From assembly GCA_964436235.1 (NCBI GenBank), contig CAYTCW010000004.1:4880-68879 (forward strand): 64,000 nucleotides of DNA, written 5' to 3'. Shown here piece by piece: positions 1 to 8,758 of the stretch. The position numbers were made by a program, and so were the translations under genes. This stretch comes from UBA9980 sp964436235 (lineage in GTDB: Bacteria > Muiribacteriota > UBA9980). The notes under the pieces are model-generated. The model was not told where the DNA came from. It ran no database searches and worked only from the letters and a program-made list of their open reading frames with translations. How positions within the stretch are numbered: position 1 is the stretch's first letter; each line of letters begins with the position of its first letter.

Positions 1-1507
1 AAGCGTGACCATTCCAGCCGCCGAAGAACTCAGCGCATCTACGAAAATAATCAAACCCTTGATCGTAAGCTGGTTTGCCATGATATTAATCGTTATATTA
101 ACGCTTTATTTCGCCTTTAACTATTACATTATAAAACCTCTTAATCATCTGGCCGGCGAATGCTCGCAGATAGCCTCCGGCGATTATTCTAAAAGCATAA
201 CCACGCGCGGCGGCGATGAAATCGGAACGATTACCCTCGCGTTCGAAAAAATGCGTTCCACCGTTTTTGAATATATGAGCGGTTTAGAAAAAATAGTAGG
301 CGAGAGGACCGCAGAGCTTGTTGAAGAACGAAAAAAAGCCGATGCGGCTAAAGAGGCCGCGCAGAAGGCTAATAAAGCTAAAAGCGATTTTCTGGCGATG
401 ATGAGCCACGAGATAAGAACTCCCCTTAATGCGGTTATAGGTTTTTCAGATATGCTCGAAAAAACCGTTTTAAACGATAACCAGAGAGAGTCTTTAAGTT
501 ATATAAAAACCAGCGGGCAGTTTTTAACTTCGGTTATCAACGATATACTCGATTTTTCGAAGATCGAAGCGGGAAGATTAGAGCTTGAAACCGTTAGTTT
601 TTCGGTTCACGCCGTAATGGATGAAATTATTAAAATAATAAATTTTGCGTCGGTAAAGAAAAATTTATCTTTGCAATTAGAAGTTGATAACCGGATAAAG
701 TATATGATGAAAGGCGATCCCAACAGGCTTAAGCAGATATTGTTAAATCTTTCAGGCAATGCAGTTAAATTTACTCCGGCAGGACGGGTGGGATTAAAAG
801 TTATCCAGATCGAAGAAAATGAAGGCAGCGCTAAGTTAAAGTTTGAAGTAAGCGATGAAGGTCCGGGTATTGCCGAAGATAAAATTGAAACTATTTTTAC
901 CCCTTTTAACCAGGCCGATTCTTCCGTTACCAGGATTTACGGCGGCACGGGATTAGGCTTGGCCATATCTAATAATTTAGTTAAAATAATGGGCGGCGAA
1001 AAAATATCGGTTATAAGCGAATTGAACCGTGGAAGCACTTTTTATTTTATAATCGATTTTAAAAAAGGAGAGCGGCAGGACGAAAAAATTTTAAACAATA
1101 TAAATTCAGGCGGCAATCAGTCTGAAAAAAATCCTGAACTGAACTCCGCAGGTAAATATAAAATCTTATTGGTCGAAGATAATCTTATGAATCTTAAATT
1201 AGTTTCGAAAGCCCTGAGCATGGCCGGCCATACGGTATCGACGGCGGAAAACGGCCATTTAGCCTATCAAATGTCATCAGCCAACGAATTCGACGTAATT
1301 TTAATGGATATTCAAATGCCGGTTTTAGACGGTATCGCGGCGGCAAAGTTAATCAGGGAAGCCGGTATCGGCACGCCTATAATAGCCATAACCGCGAGCG
1401 CCGTTAAAACCGATATGGAAGCAAGCATAGCGGCCGGTATGGACGATTACATAACCAAACCGATCAATATTAATCGAATCGGGCCGCTTATAGACGAAGT
1501 TATACGC
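1..1507 (+). CDS. Hybrid sensor histidine kinase (HAMP-HisKA-HATPase-REC), partial at both ends
   Basis: The frame is already open at the window edge, so the N-terminal sensor is missing; the first GTG (position 5) is not a credible start. Visible in order: one membrane segment (residues about 15-40), HAMP linker (about 40-95), coiled coil, HisKA with MMSHEIRTPLN (phospho-His near residue 135), HATPase with GNAVKF, DEGPGI and GGTGLGLA boxes, then a receiver with LVEDN and the acceptor Asp in LMDIQMPV. The C-terminus runs into the assembly gap just after ITKPI and a short helix, so the receiver is essentially complete but any Hpt domain after it is unknown. The catalytic core closely resembles the CHASE-type hybrid kinase at 48855-51905 (same FLAMMSHEIRTP, GFSDML and IDFKKG words), indicating paralogues. 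All catalytic residues look intact. Confidence 0.9.
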
Positions 1508-1607
1508 NNNNNNNNNNNNNNNNNNNNNNNNNNNNNNNNNNNNNNNNNNNNNNNNNNNNNNNNNNNNNNNNNNNNNNNNNNNNNNNNNNNNNNNNNNNNN
1601 NNNNNNN
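1508..1607. other. Assembly gap (100 N)
   Basis: Exactly 100 N, the conventional placeholder for a scaffold gap of unknown length. It cuts the end of the hybrid kinase; the 39 bases between it and the EF-G-like stop codon cannot be assigned to a frame. Confidence 0.98.
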
Positions 1608-1646
1608 CGAACCGGCGCAATGTCATATAAATGCCGGCGTTATTAA

Positions 1647-3731
1647 TTAAGCACCGGTTTCTTTGGCTTTTTCGAATTCGGTTATAAGCTGCTGCGCGAC
1701 GTTAGCGGGAGCTTCTTCATAGTGGTCGAAGGTCATTTTGAATGAACCGCGGCCCTGAGTGAGCGATCTTAAATTGGTAACGTAGCTGAGAAGTTCGGCG
1801 AGAGGCACATGCGCTTTAATGACCTGGTTTTTGCCTTTGCCTTCCATGCCCATTATTCTGCCGCGGCGTGAGTTTAAATCGCCCATGATATCGCCCATGT
1901 AGCTTTCAGGAACGATAACTTCGATCGCGTAAATAGGTTCGAGCAGATAAGGATCGGCTTCGGCGAAGGCGTTTTTAAAGCCGAGCGAGCCGGCGACTTC
2001 GAAGGCCTGTGCCGAGGAATCGACTTCGTGATATGAGCCGTCATAGATAGTTACCGCAACGTCTATAACCGGATAGCCCGCGATAACGCCTTCGGCCATT
2101 TTTCCGGTAACGCCTTTTTCAACGGGGCCTATATATTGTTTCGGTACGACGCCGCCGACTATTTTATCTATAAATTCAAAACCTTTACCCACATTGGGTT
2201 TTAATTCGAGATGACAGTCGCCGAACTGGCCGCGGCCGCCCGATTGGCGTTTGAATTTACCCTGTGCTTTAGCCGTTCTTCTGATAGTTTCACGATATGG
2301 AATGCGCAGTGTCTGCATTTCGCAGCCGACGTTGTATTTGCGTTTGATTTTTTCGAGCATCATTTCAACGTGAATTTCGCCCATGCCCGATATAATGGTC
2401 TGGCTGAATTCGGCCGAAGTGTGAACTTTGAAAGTCGGGTCTTCTTCGGCGAGTTTTGAAAGCGCCGTTGAAAGTTTTTGCTGATCGTCCTTGGTTTTCG
2501 GCAAAATCGCGAGGCTGTAAAGCGGTTCGGGAAATTCGATACGCGGGAATTCAAGTTTGCAGGCCGGGTCAGAGAGCGTATCGCAGGTTTTCGTAGCTTT
2601 TAATTTAACTATAACGCCGATGTCGCCGGCGTGTAATTCGGCGACGTCTTCACGGGTTTTGCCGCGCAGTGAATAAAGCGTTCCTATTCTTTCTGACTGG
2701 TTCGAACGGGAGTTAGTTAAATCGATGCCGGGGGTTAAAACGCCGGACATGACTTTAAAAAAGTTGAGATCGCCGAGGCCGGCTTCGCCGAAAGATTTGA
2801 AAATATATATGGCGAGAGATTCGCTGTCTTTAAATGAGCGTTTTTCCTGAGCGTCGGTTTTAAGGTTAACGCATTCGACTGCGGGGCGCTGCGAAGGATT
2901 GGGCATGAATTCTATCATAAAATCTAAAAGAGGCTGAATGCCCATATTTGTAAGAGCGCAGCCGGTTAATATCGGAAATATTATGCCTTCGCGGATACCG
3001 GTCAGAAGAGCTTTTTGAACTTCGGTGTCGGCGATTTCAGCGCCTTCTAAATATTTCATGGCAAGGTCTTCATCGGCTTCCGCGGCGGCTTCGACTAATT
3101 TTTCGCGGTATTTTTTGGCTAAGTCGTTATATTCGGCGGGTATCGCATCTTCTTTAAAAGTTTTTCCGTCGGCGGAAAAAGAATACGATTTCATTTTGAT
3201 GACGTCGATAACGCCTTTAAAACCGGCAGCTTTGCCCATAGGCACGGTGACGGCGAGGACCTTATTGGATAGTTTCGAGGATATATCGTCGAAAACTCTG
3301 TCAAAATCAGAACTTTCTTTATCTATCTTATTGACGAAGAAAATTATGGGGAGTTTCGCATTTTCAGCGTATTCAAAAGCTTTTTCGGTACCCACTTCGA
3401 CGCCCGCATCGGCCGAAAGCGTCAGCAGGGCGAAATCGGCGGCTTTAAGGGCTTTAAGAGTTTCGCCTATATACTCGTCGTAACCCGGAGTGTCTAGCAC
3501 GTTAAATTTGTGGTCTTTATATTCGAACGGAGCAATAGCGGTTGAAATAGAAGTTTTTCTTTTTATTTCTTCCGGATCGAAATCGCAGGTCAGAGTGCCG
3601 GCGTCTGATTTGCCAAGCCTGTCGATGCTGCCTGTGTTATAAAGCATAGCGTCGGTAAGGCAGGTTTTGCCCGTGCCGGAATGGCCCAGAGTACACATGT
3701 TTCTGATTTTTTCGGTTTTAAATACCTTCAT
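1647..3731 (-). CDS. Elongation factor G-like translational GTPase (EF-G type II)
   Basis: A 694-residue GTPase with the full EF-G domain order. G1 is GHSGTGKT (residues 16-23) instead of the AHIDAGKT of canonical EF-G; G3 is DTPGYDEY and G4 is NKID. The switch I region reads DPEEIKRKTSI, characteristic of the EF-G-like (fusA2) branch. Domain IV carries GRGQFGD and the C-terminal domain has the RGRIMGMEG motif of EF-G domain V. The family moves tRNA and mRNA on the ribosome or acts in recycling; for this divergent paralogue the exact step is unknown. A GGGGG Shine-Dalgarno stretch precedes the ATG at 3731. It stands alone, divergent from the small gene at 3927, not in a str operon, which supports a secondary rather than the housekeeping EF-G. 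Confidence 0.9.
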   Translation of the reverse strand: MKVFKTEKIRNMCTLGHSGTGKTCLTDAMLYNTGSIDRLGKSDAGTLTCDFDPEEIKRKTSISTAIAPFEYKDHKFNVLDTPGYDEYIGETLKALKAADFALLTLSADAGVEVGTEKAFEYAENAKLPIIFFVNKIDKESSDFDRVFDDISSKLSNKVLAVTVPMGKAAGFKGVIDVIKMKSYSFSADGKTFKEDAIPAEYNDLAKKYREKLVEAAAEADEDLAMKYLEGAEIADTEVQKALLTGIREGIIFPILTGCALTNMGIQPLLDFMIEFMPNPSQRPAVECVNLKTDAQEKRSFKDSESLAIYIFKSFGEAGLGDLNFFKVMSGVLTPGIDLTNSRSNQSERIGTLYSLRGKTREDVAELHAGDIGVIVKLKATKTCDTLSDPACKLEFPRIEFPEPLYSLAILPKTKDDQQKLSTALSKLAEEDPTFKVHTSAEFSQTIISGMGEIHVEMMLEKIKRKYNVGCEMQTLRIPYRETIRRTAKAQGKFKRQSGGRGQFGDCHLELKPNVGKGFEFIDKIVGGVVPKQYIGPVEKGVTGKMAEGVIAGYPVIDVAVTIYDGSYHEVDSSAQAFEVAGSLGFKNAFAEADPYLLEPIYAIEVIVPESYMGDIMGDLNSRRGRIMGMEGKGKNQVIKAHVPLAELLSYVTNLRSLTQGRGSFKMTFDHYEEAPANVAQQLITEFEKAKETGA

Positions 3732-3842
3732 TGGTTTCCCCCTTAATTTTTTCGTAAATTTCGTAATTTATTGTATGACTATTACTATCTATATATACAA
3801 TCCGGAAATTGATTTCAGATTATACCATAAGTTTTCCAATAT

Positions 3843-3872
3843 TTCAATATAAAAAACTTAAAGTTTTATAAT
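3843..3872 (+). promoter_or_regulatory. Possible promoter of the 79-residue gene
   Basis: A perfect TATAAT lies at 3867-3872 with a poor -35 match (TTCAAT) 18 bp upstream. The predicted start near 3879 leaves about 48 bases of leader with an AAAGAGGTGA ribosome site before the ATG at 3927. Confidence 0.4.
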
Positions 3873-3926
3873 CTTTCGCCGATATTTAATTTACAGCACA
3901 AAAAATAAATAAAGAGGTGAACATTA

Positions 3927-4166
3927 ATGGTATTACCAGCAGCAAATTCAAAGCATATTTTCAATGTTACGGGGACAAATGAACTGCGCGACAGACTCAA
4001 AATGTGGATCAGACAGAATTATTCCGATATTTTAGGACCGGAAGTCAATATGTTGGATCTTCCCAACGGATTCGAATTGATCGAAACCAAGCTCCACAGA
4101 CTTATGCGCGAAAAGGGCATGAAAGCCCCTGAATTAAAGACGGCAGGCGAAAGCATGGCCGCTTAG
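3927..4166 (+). CDS. Small conserved-looking orphan protein, 79 residues
   Basis: I do not recognise a family. The gene has a strong ribosome site (AAAGAGGTGA, about 8 bases before ATG), a TATAAT box upstream and a strong intrinsic terminator 40 bases after the stop, so it is a complete one-gene transcription unit and almost certainly real. The protein is soluble, without signal peptide or membrane segment, with charged amphipathic stretches around residues 18-30 and 50-65 (LRDRLKMWIRQ, ETKLHRLMREKG). The tail is Ala/Glu-rich. A small regulatory or structural protein is possible, but nothing visible fixes a function. Confidence 0.7.
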   Translation: MVLPAANSKHIFNVTGTNELRDRLKMWIRQNYSDILGPEVNMLDLPNGFELIETKLHRLMREKGMKAPELKTAGESMAA

Positions 4167-4205
4167 GCATTGAAAATAATCATCTATTGATATAGCATTA
4201 TAACT

Positions 4206-4248
4206 AAAAAATTAAGAAGCCTCCGTAAAAGGGGGCTTTTTAATTTTT
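4206..4248 (+). terminator. Strong intrinsic terminator, potentially bidirectional
   Basis: The stem AAGCCTCC / GGGGGCTT (one G-T pair) with loop GTAAAA is extended by flanking A- and T-runs (AAAAATTAAG ... TTTAATTTTT). The T-run follows the stem on the plus strand and a matching run serves the minus strand. It closes the small gene at 3927-4166 and insulates it from the promoter at 4259. Confidence 0.9.
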
Positions 4249-4258
4249 GATAAATGTA

Positions 4259-4287
4259 TTGACTTATCGGCCGCTTTATAATAAAAT
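4259..4287 (+). promoter_or_regulatory. Sigma70-type promoter of the M16 peptidase operon
   Basis: TTGACT (4259-4264), a 17-bp spacer, then TAAAAT (4282-4287). The predicted start is near 4294, only about 8 bases before the ATG at 4302, so the mRNA would be almost leaderless; no Shine-Dalgarno is present. Confidence 0.75.
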
Positions 4288-4301
4288 ATCATATCTTAAA
4301 T

Positions 4302-6938
4302 ATGCTTAATTTAGCTTTAATCGAACCACAAACTTTCGAGCTTTCCAACGGCTTCGCCGTTTCGCTTGCCGGCGATTTCAGTCCGGCTAAGCCCTATAGC
4401 GCCATAGTTTTTCTGGCTAAATGCGGTCTGTACACGGAAAATTCCGAAAACAACGGGATAACGCATGCTCTCGAACATATTCTTTTTAAAGGCAGCCGTA
4501 AATATTCAAATTACGAGATCACCTCGATTATAAATAAACTCGGCGGTTCGCTCGACGCTTTTACCACTTCCGATTCTCTCGGCATCGAAATACAGATCCC
4601 GCACGCCCATATATCAAGAGCGCTCGAGGTGCTTTCTCAACTGGCGCTTAACCCTTTGTTTCCCGAAGGTGAAATAGAGCTTGAAAAAAAAGTTATTATA
4701 GAAGAAATGCGTTTTTACAGAGACGATCCCGAAGATCTGGTAATGCTTAAACTTGAAAAGGCCTGTTACAAAGGTTCGTGTTACTCCCGCGAAATACTCG
4801 GAACGCCCGCGAGCGTAGGAAGGCTGACTGCCACGGCGCTTTCTTCTTATCACCGCGATTATTTTACGCCGTCGAATTGCTCGCTTACCATAGCGGGCGC
4901 TTTTGGCTCTACGGAAATATTATCGTCGGTAGAAGAGCAATTCGGCGCCGGAGTCTGGGAAAACAGGTTTTCTCCAGCGAAAAATGACGATTATCTCGGC
5001 GTTAAAAATACTAAGGGGCGTTATATAATAAAAAAACGCGATAAGTTCATTCAAAATTATTACGCGATAGGCTTCGTTACGCCTTCTTCTTTAAGCGGCG
5101 GGCACATCTGCGCGATGTTTCTGCCCTACGTTTTTTCTTCGCTTAAATCATCGCCGCTCTTATATATGCTAAAAGATGAATATAACGCGGTAAACAGTCT
5201 TACCACCGATCTTGTTTTTAAATATGGAATGTGGATGCTTACGGTTCTTGCCTCCGCCGAACCTTCGAAAATATCCATAGTCAAAGCCGGTATCAATAAT
5301 TTTATTTCGGGCGTGTCGCGGTTCGTGAGCGAAAGCTATTTCGAATCGATCAAAAAATGCTTTTTGCTCGATTATATGCAGGAAATTGAAAATCCCCGCA
5401 CTTATTGCAGCGAGTTATCCACTTTCAATCATATTCTCGGTCAGGGTTCATATAATCATGCGGCTAAAGCCATAATGGAACTTAAATATAGCGATTTTAT
5501 AAATTACCTGCGCTCGAGCGTCGAAACCTGCGATTATAACAGCGTTGAACTTACTTCGGTTTGCGCGTCGAAGCGTTCGGCCTATTTTAAAACTATGACG
5601 CCGATTTTGAAAAAAATCGAAAAATTCGACGAGGGGCGGCGCGCGCAAATCTTGACGCCGGAGCCGTCCCCGTCAGCCGCGGGCAAAAGGCTTTCCGCGG
5701 CCGGAACCGGCGCGTTTCGCGGGGCACAAACGGCCCGTATCGGTCAAAATTCAATGCTTTGCTCCATTGTAGATCCCTGCGCTGATTATTCGACGCTTAC
5801 TTTATTTATAAAAGGCGGCGTGGCGGCTTCGTTTAAAGCGGGAGACGCCAATATCACGGCGGAGCTTTTCGGCCGGAAAACCGTTAAATCTACCATGTAT
5901 GAAAATTACATGCTTTCGGATTCGCGAGGCATTTATTTCGACTGTAATTCGTATCTTGATTATTTTAAATTCGAAGCCGCGACGGCCGGCGGCTGGACAG
6001 CCGAAAAGCTGTCTTATTTAAAATCGCTTTTCACGGATTTTCATTTTAATAAAACCATGCTGATAAAGTCCCGCGCGGCCGTTAAAAATTTGATTAAATC
6101 CATACAGGATGACGTTTTCGAACTGTCTTTCTGGGGATTTCTTACAAATTTATTTGAAAATACCCCGTATAAAAAGGCGGTATTTTCGAATGGCAATAAA
6201 TTAAACGATATAGCAGCCGGCGATATTATAAAATATTACGATTCGTTAGTTAAAAGTCCTTTTATAAGCATGGCGGTATCTTCCGGTTTAAATTGCGAAG
6301 ATATCATACGCGATAATTTCAGCGAATTACTTTCGCGCCCCGCCCGTTCGGAGCCAAAAATATTTAGCGGCGTTCCCGAAAGTTTTAAAGCCTTCAACCG
6401 CGAAATAAAGTCGCGCCAGGCCCAATGCACCATAGTGATAGGCTCCGCCGCCCCCGCTTTCGGCGAAACCGGCAGCGCGGCATTTTCGGCGGCCAATCAC
6501 ATACTTTCCGATTATGCGGGACGCCGCTTGTGGAATATCCGCGAAAATTTCGGGCTGTGCTATAATATATTTTCCGAATATATCCCGTTAGGGCTTGCTG
6601 GGGCGTTTTTTTGCTATGCGAACGCTTCGGCCGAAAAGATAGAGCTTACCGCTGAAAAGATAGCCGAAGAGATCGAGAGGTTCGCTGATGAAGGCCCGTC
6701 GCCATCCGAACTCGAAGACGCTAAAACCCAGCTTATCAAACGCTTTGAAAATTCGGCTTCTTTTGCGGCTTCAGCGGCCCGGCTTATCGGCCAGCAGGTA
6801 TTTTATGAAAGGTCTGCCGCCGCCTGTTTCGATTACGTCGAAACCATCCAAAACCTTACGCGGGAAAGCGTAAGAGCGGTTTTCGGCTCCTTCTGCCGGC
6901 CGCAAAACCTTTCGCGCCTTAAAATTATGGCCGGTTGA
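4302..6938 (+). CDS. M16 family (insulinase/pitrilysin-like) zinc metallopeptidase
   Basis: An 878-residue two-lobed M16 protein. The N-terminal lobe has the inverted zinc motif HALEH (His55, Glu58, His59) and the downstream acidic ligand region IIEEM (Glu134/135), so it should be catalytically active. A second M16-type repeat occupies about residues 480-870, lacks HxxEH, but keeps the Arg/Tyr signature of the partner subunit (GRRLWNIRENFG, then Y). Bacterial M16 enzymes often use two separate subunits; here both are on one chain, as in pitrilysin and insulysin. There is no signal peptide, so a cytoplasmic peptide-degrading role is likely. It heads a four-gene operon with 5 bp to the next start. 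A Ser/Ala-rich linker joins the halves near residues 450-475. Confidence 0.93.
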   Translation: MLNLALIEPQTFELSNGFAVSLAGDFSPAKPYSAIVFLAKCGLYTENSENNGITHALEHILFKGSRKYSNYEITSIINKLGGSLDAFTTSDSLGIEIQIPHAHISRALEVLSQLALNPLFPEGEIELEKKVIIEEMRFYRDDPEDLVMLKLEKACYKGSCYSREILGTPASVGRLTATALSSYHRDYFTPSNCSLTIAGAFGSTEILSSVEEQFGAGVWENRFSPAKNDDYLGVKNTKGRYIIKKRDKFIQNYYAIGFVTPSSLSGGHICAMFLPYVFSSLKSSPLLYMLKDEYNAVNSLTTDLVFKYGMWMLTVLASAEPSKISIVKAGINNFISGVSRFVSESYFESIKKCFLLDYMQEIENPRTYCSELSTFNHILGQGSYNHAAKAIMELKYSDFINYLRSSVETCDYNSVELTSVCASKRSAYFKTMTPILKKIEKFDEGRRAQILTPEPSPSAAGKRLSAAGTGAFRGAQTARIGQNSMLCSIVDPCADYSTLTLFIKGGVAASFKAGDANITAELFGRKTVKSTMYENYMLSDSRGIYFDCNSYLDYFKFEAATAGGWTAEKLSYLKSLFTDFHFNKTMLIKSRAAVKNLIKSIQDDVFELSFWGFLTNLFENTPYKKAVFSNGNKLNDIAAGDIIKYYDSLVKSPFISMAVSSGLNCEDIIRDNFSELLSRPARSEPKIFSGVPESFKAFNREIKSRQAQCTIVIGSAAPAFGETGSAAFSAANHILSDYAGRRLWNIRENFGLCYNIFSEYIPLGLAGAFFCYANASAEKIELTAEKIAEEIERFADEGPSPSELEDAKTQLIKRFENSASFAASAARLIGQQVFYERSAAACFDYVETIQNLTRESVRAVFGSFCRPQNLSRLKIMAG

Positions 6939-6943
6939 CGCTT

Positions 6944-8758
6944 ATGAAAGATATTTACATACTCGCGCCTTTATTTATAGTTATAATGTCTGCGGGGCTC
7001 GGTTTTTTCGTTTATGAACGCGACGATAAAAATCCGCGCAATTACTTGTTTCTTGCTTTAATCTGCGTTTTCATTCTTATCAATTTATTCGAAATTAAAG
7101 CCGTAATGGCCTCTGACGCGGCGGGCGCCAAATCATATCTTACGGCTATGGCGCTTCCTTTTTTATTTTTGCCGCCCGTTTTATTCTGTTTTTCGAGCGC
7201 GTATAATAATTTCATTAAAATCGAGCCGCAGTGGCTTTACTGGTTGATTAATTTCCCTTTTTTCATAGTGTTTTTATTTCTGGCGCGGCTTATCGAAACC
7301 GGCGCGCTTAAAATAAGCGTAAGCGCTTTTGACGGAGGTTTTTACATTCATGCCGGTTTTACGGCCGTTTATATAATCCCGCTTTATTGCTTTATTTTAT
7401 TTTTTTCGTTTATGCCTTTCGTTAAAAGTTACCGGCTCAGAGCGCTTGATAATGAATTTTATACGCAGATAAAGTCAATATTTTATTCGATCTTTATTCC
7501 CGCGGTTTTCGCTTCGGCTTCCATGGTTTATTTTAATTTCTTTCATCAGTCGGCTTCCGGCCGCGACATCCTCTATGTTTGCGGAATTTTTCCGGCCGCC
7601 GTTTTTTTATCGGTAACGCTGCTGGCTTTTTCAATTATCAGGCACCGTTCGTTCAATATTTCCATAATGTTTAATAACGCTCTTATTTATTCACTTCTTG
7701 CGATTTTAATTTCAGGGGTTTACGTGGTCATCCAGAATTTTCTGGAGAACTTCTTTCAAAGCATCTTCAAGTCGAGCGCCGATATTTACGGCGCGATATC
7801 CGCTTTGATAGTGGCGTTTCTTTTTGAGCCGCTCAACCGCAAGTTAAGCGTTTTTATAAACGGCATCATCGATTTTTTTAAATCGATAAACAATCCGATC
7901 GCGGGAGAAAACGAAACGGGTTCAGCCGCGCAAGGATTTCACGCTCCGGATTTAAAGGCGCTCGAAGTGGCGTATATAGTTTTTATTTTTTGTTTTATAA
8001 CTATTTTCGTTGCGGCAAAACTCCTGCCTGGCGTCGCGCCGAAACTATCGTATTTGATTTCGGCCATGTCGCTGTCGCTAACGGCGCTCTACATACTTTA
8101 CAGGGTTCTTCATCTGCCTTTTAACCTGACCGCCTACACGGCGCTTTCCTCGTTTTTTATTTTCGTTCACATATTGTTTATAACACTTACTTCCGGCGCC
8201 GGTTTTTACATGGAAGTAATCGGGGCCCTGGTTTCTTTATTATGTCTGATATCGGCCGCCGGACTTATCGGCCGCATTATAGCGGTTCGCATAGACGAGG
8301 CCGCGTTTTTGATACCATTATGTCTGGTGGCTGCTTTTGCCGATATATGGTCGGTTTTTTACGGAGTCACCTCCGAGCTGGTCAGCACAAAATCCGGGGC
8401 ATTAAATTATTTGCTGATGCGTTATCCGACTCTCAGCGCCGGCGATTTAAGACAGTACATAGGCATTTCCGATTTTTTATTCGCTACGATCCTTATGGGC
8501 GCGGCGATGAATTTTAAATTAAACGCAAAAAAAACATACGTCGGATTCGCGTTTTCGTTTTTTCTCACTTTTTTAACGGTAGTGCTCACGCACCGTGGCA
8601 TTCCGGCGATACCGGCGCTGAGCGCGGCTTTTATCGTTGTAAACGCCGCTAATCTCAAGATTAAATACGAAGATATCAAGACCATGTTTATAGTCATTAC
8701 CGGCGCCGGGTTTGTGTTTTACCTTATTTCAATACTGCGGAGGATGGTTAACAGCTGA
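6944..8758 (+). CDS. Multi-pass membrane protein with a 7TM sensor-kinase-like N-terminal half, no kinase domain
   Basis: A 604-residue integral membrane protein with roughly fourteen or more hydrophobic segments. I chose ATG 6944, five bases after the peptidase stop, over the TTG at 6935 that overlaps that stop. The first seven segments and the words FNISIMFNNALIYSLLAI and FLFEPLNRKL resemble the N-terminal 7TM module of some bacterial histidine kinases, where a kinase domain would normally follow. Here a hydrophilic loop (about residues 315-345) is followed by a second set of membrane helices instead. The stop overlaps the helicase start by one base (TGATG), so translation is coupled. Transport or signalling are both possible; the function is unknown. 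Confidence 0.75.
   Translation: MKDIYILAPLFIVIMSAGLGFFVYERDDKNPRNYLFLALICVFILINLFEIKAVMASDAAGAKSYLTAMALPFLFLPPVLFCFSSAYNNFIKIEPQWLYWLINFPFFIVFLFLARLIETGALKISVSAFDGGFYIHAGFTAVYIIPLYCFILFFSFMPFVKSYRLRALDNEFYTQIKSIFYSIFIPAVFASASMVYFNFFHQSASGRDILYVCGIFPAAVFLSVTLLAFSIIRHRSFNISIMFNNALIYSLLAILISGVYVVIQNFLENFFQSIFKSSADIYGAISALIVAFLFEPLNRKLSVFINGIIDFFKSINNPIAGENETGSAAQGFHAPDLKALEVAYIVFIFCFITIFVAAKLLPGVAPKLSYLISAMSLSLTALYILYRVLHLPFNLTAYTALSSFFIFVHILFITLTSGAGFYMEVIGALVSLLCLISAAGLIGRIIAVRIDEAAFLIPLCLVAAFADIWSVFYGVTSELVSTKSGALNYLLMRYPTLSAGDLRQYIGISDFLFATILMGAAMNFKLNAKKTYVGFAFSFFLTFLTVVLTHRGIPAIPALSAAFIVVNAANLKIKYEDIKTMFIVITGAGFVFYLISILRRMVNS

Noticed and set aside
1612..1638. CCGGC/GCCGG hairpin after the first gap as terminator of the EF-G-like gene
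   Set aside because: Only five base pairs, long loop and no T-run on either strand.
3770..3801. ATTGTAT/ATACAAT as promoter of the EF-G-like gene
   Set aside because: A -35/-10 reading on the minus strand would need a 19-bp spacer and poor boxes; kept only as a weak inverted repeat.
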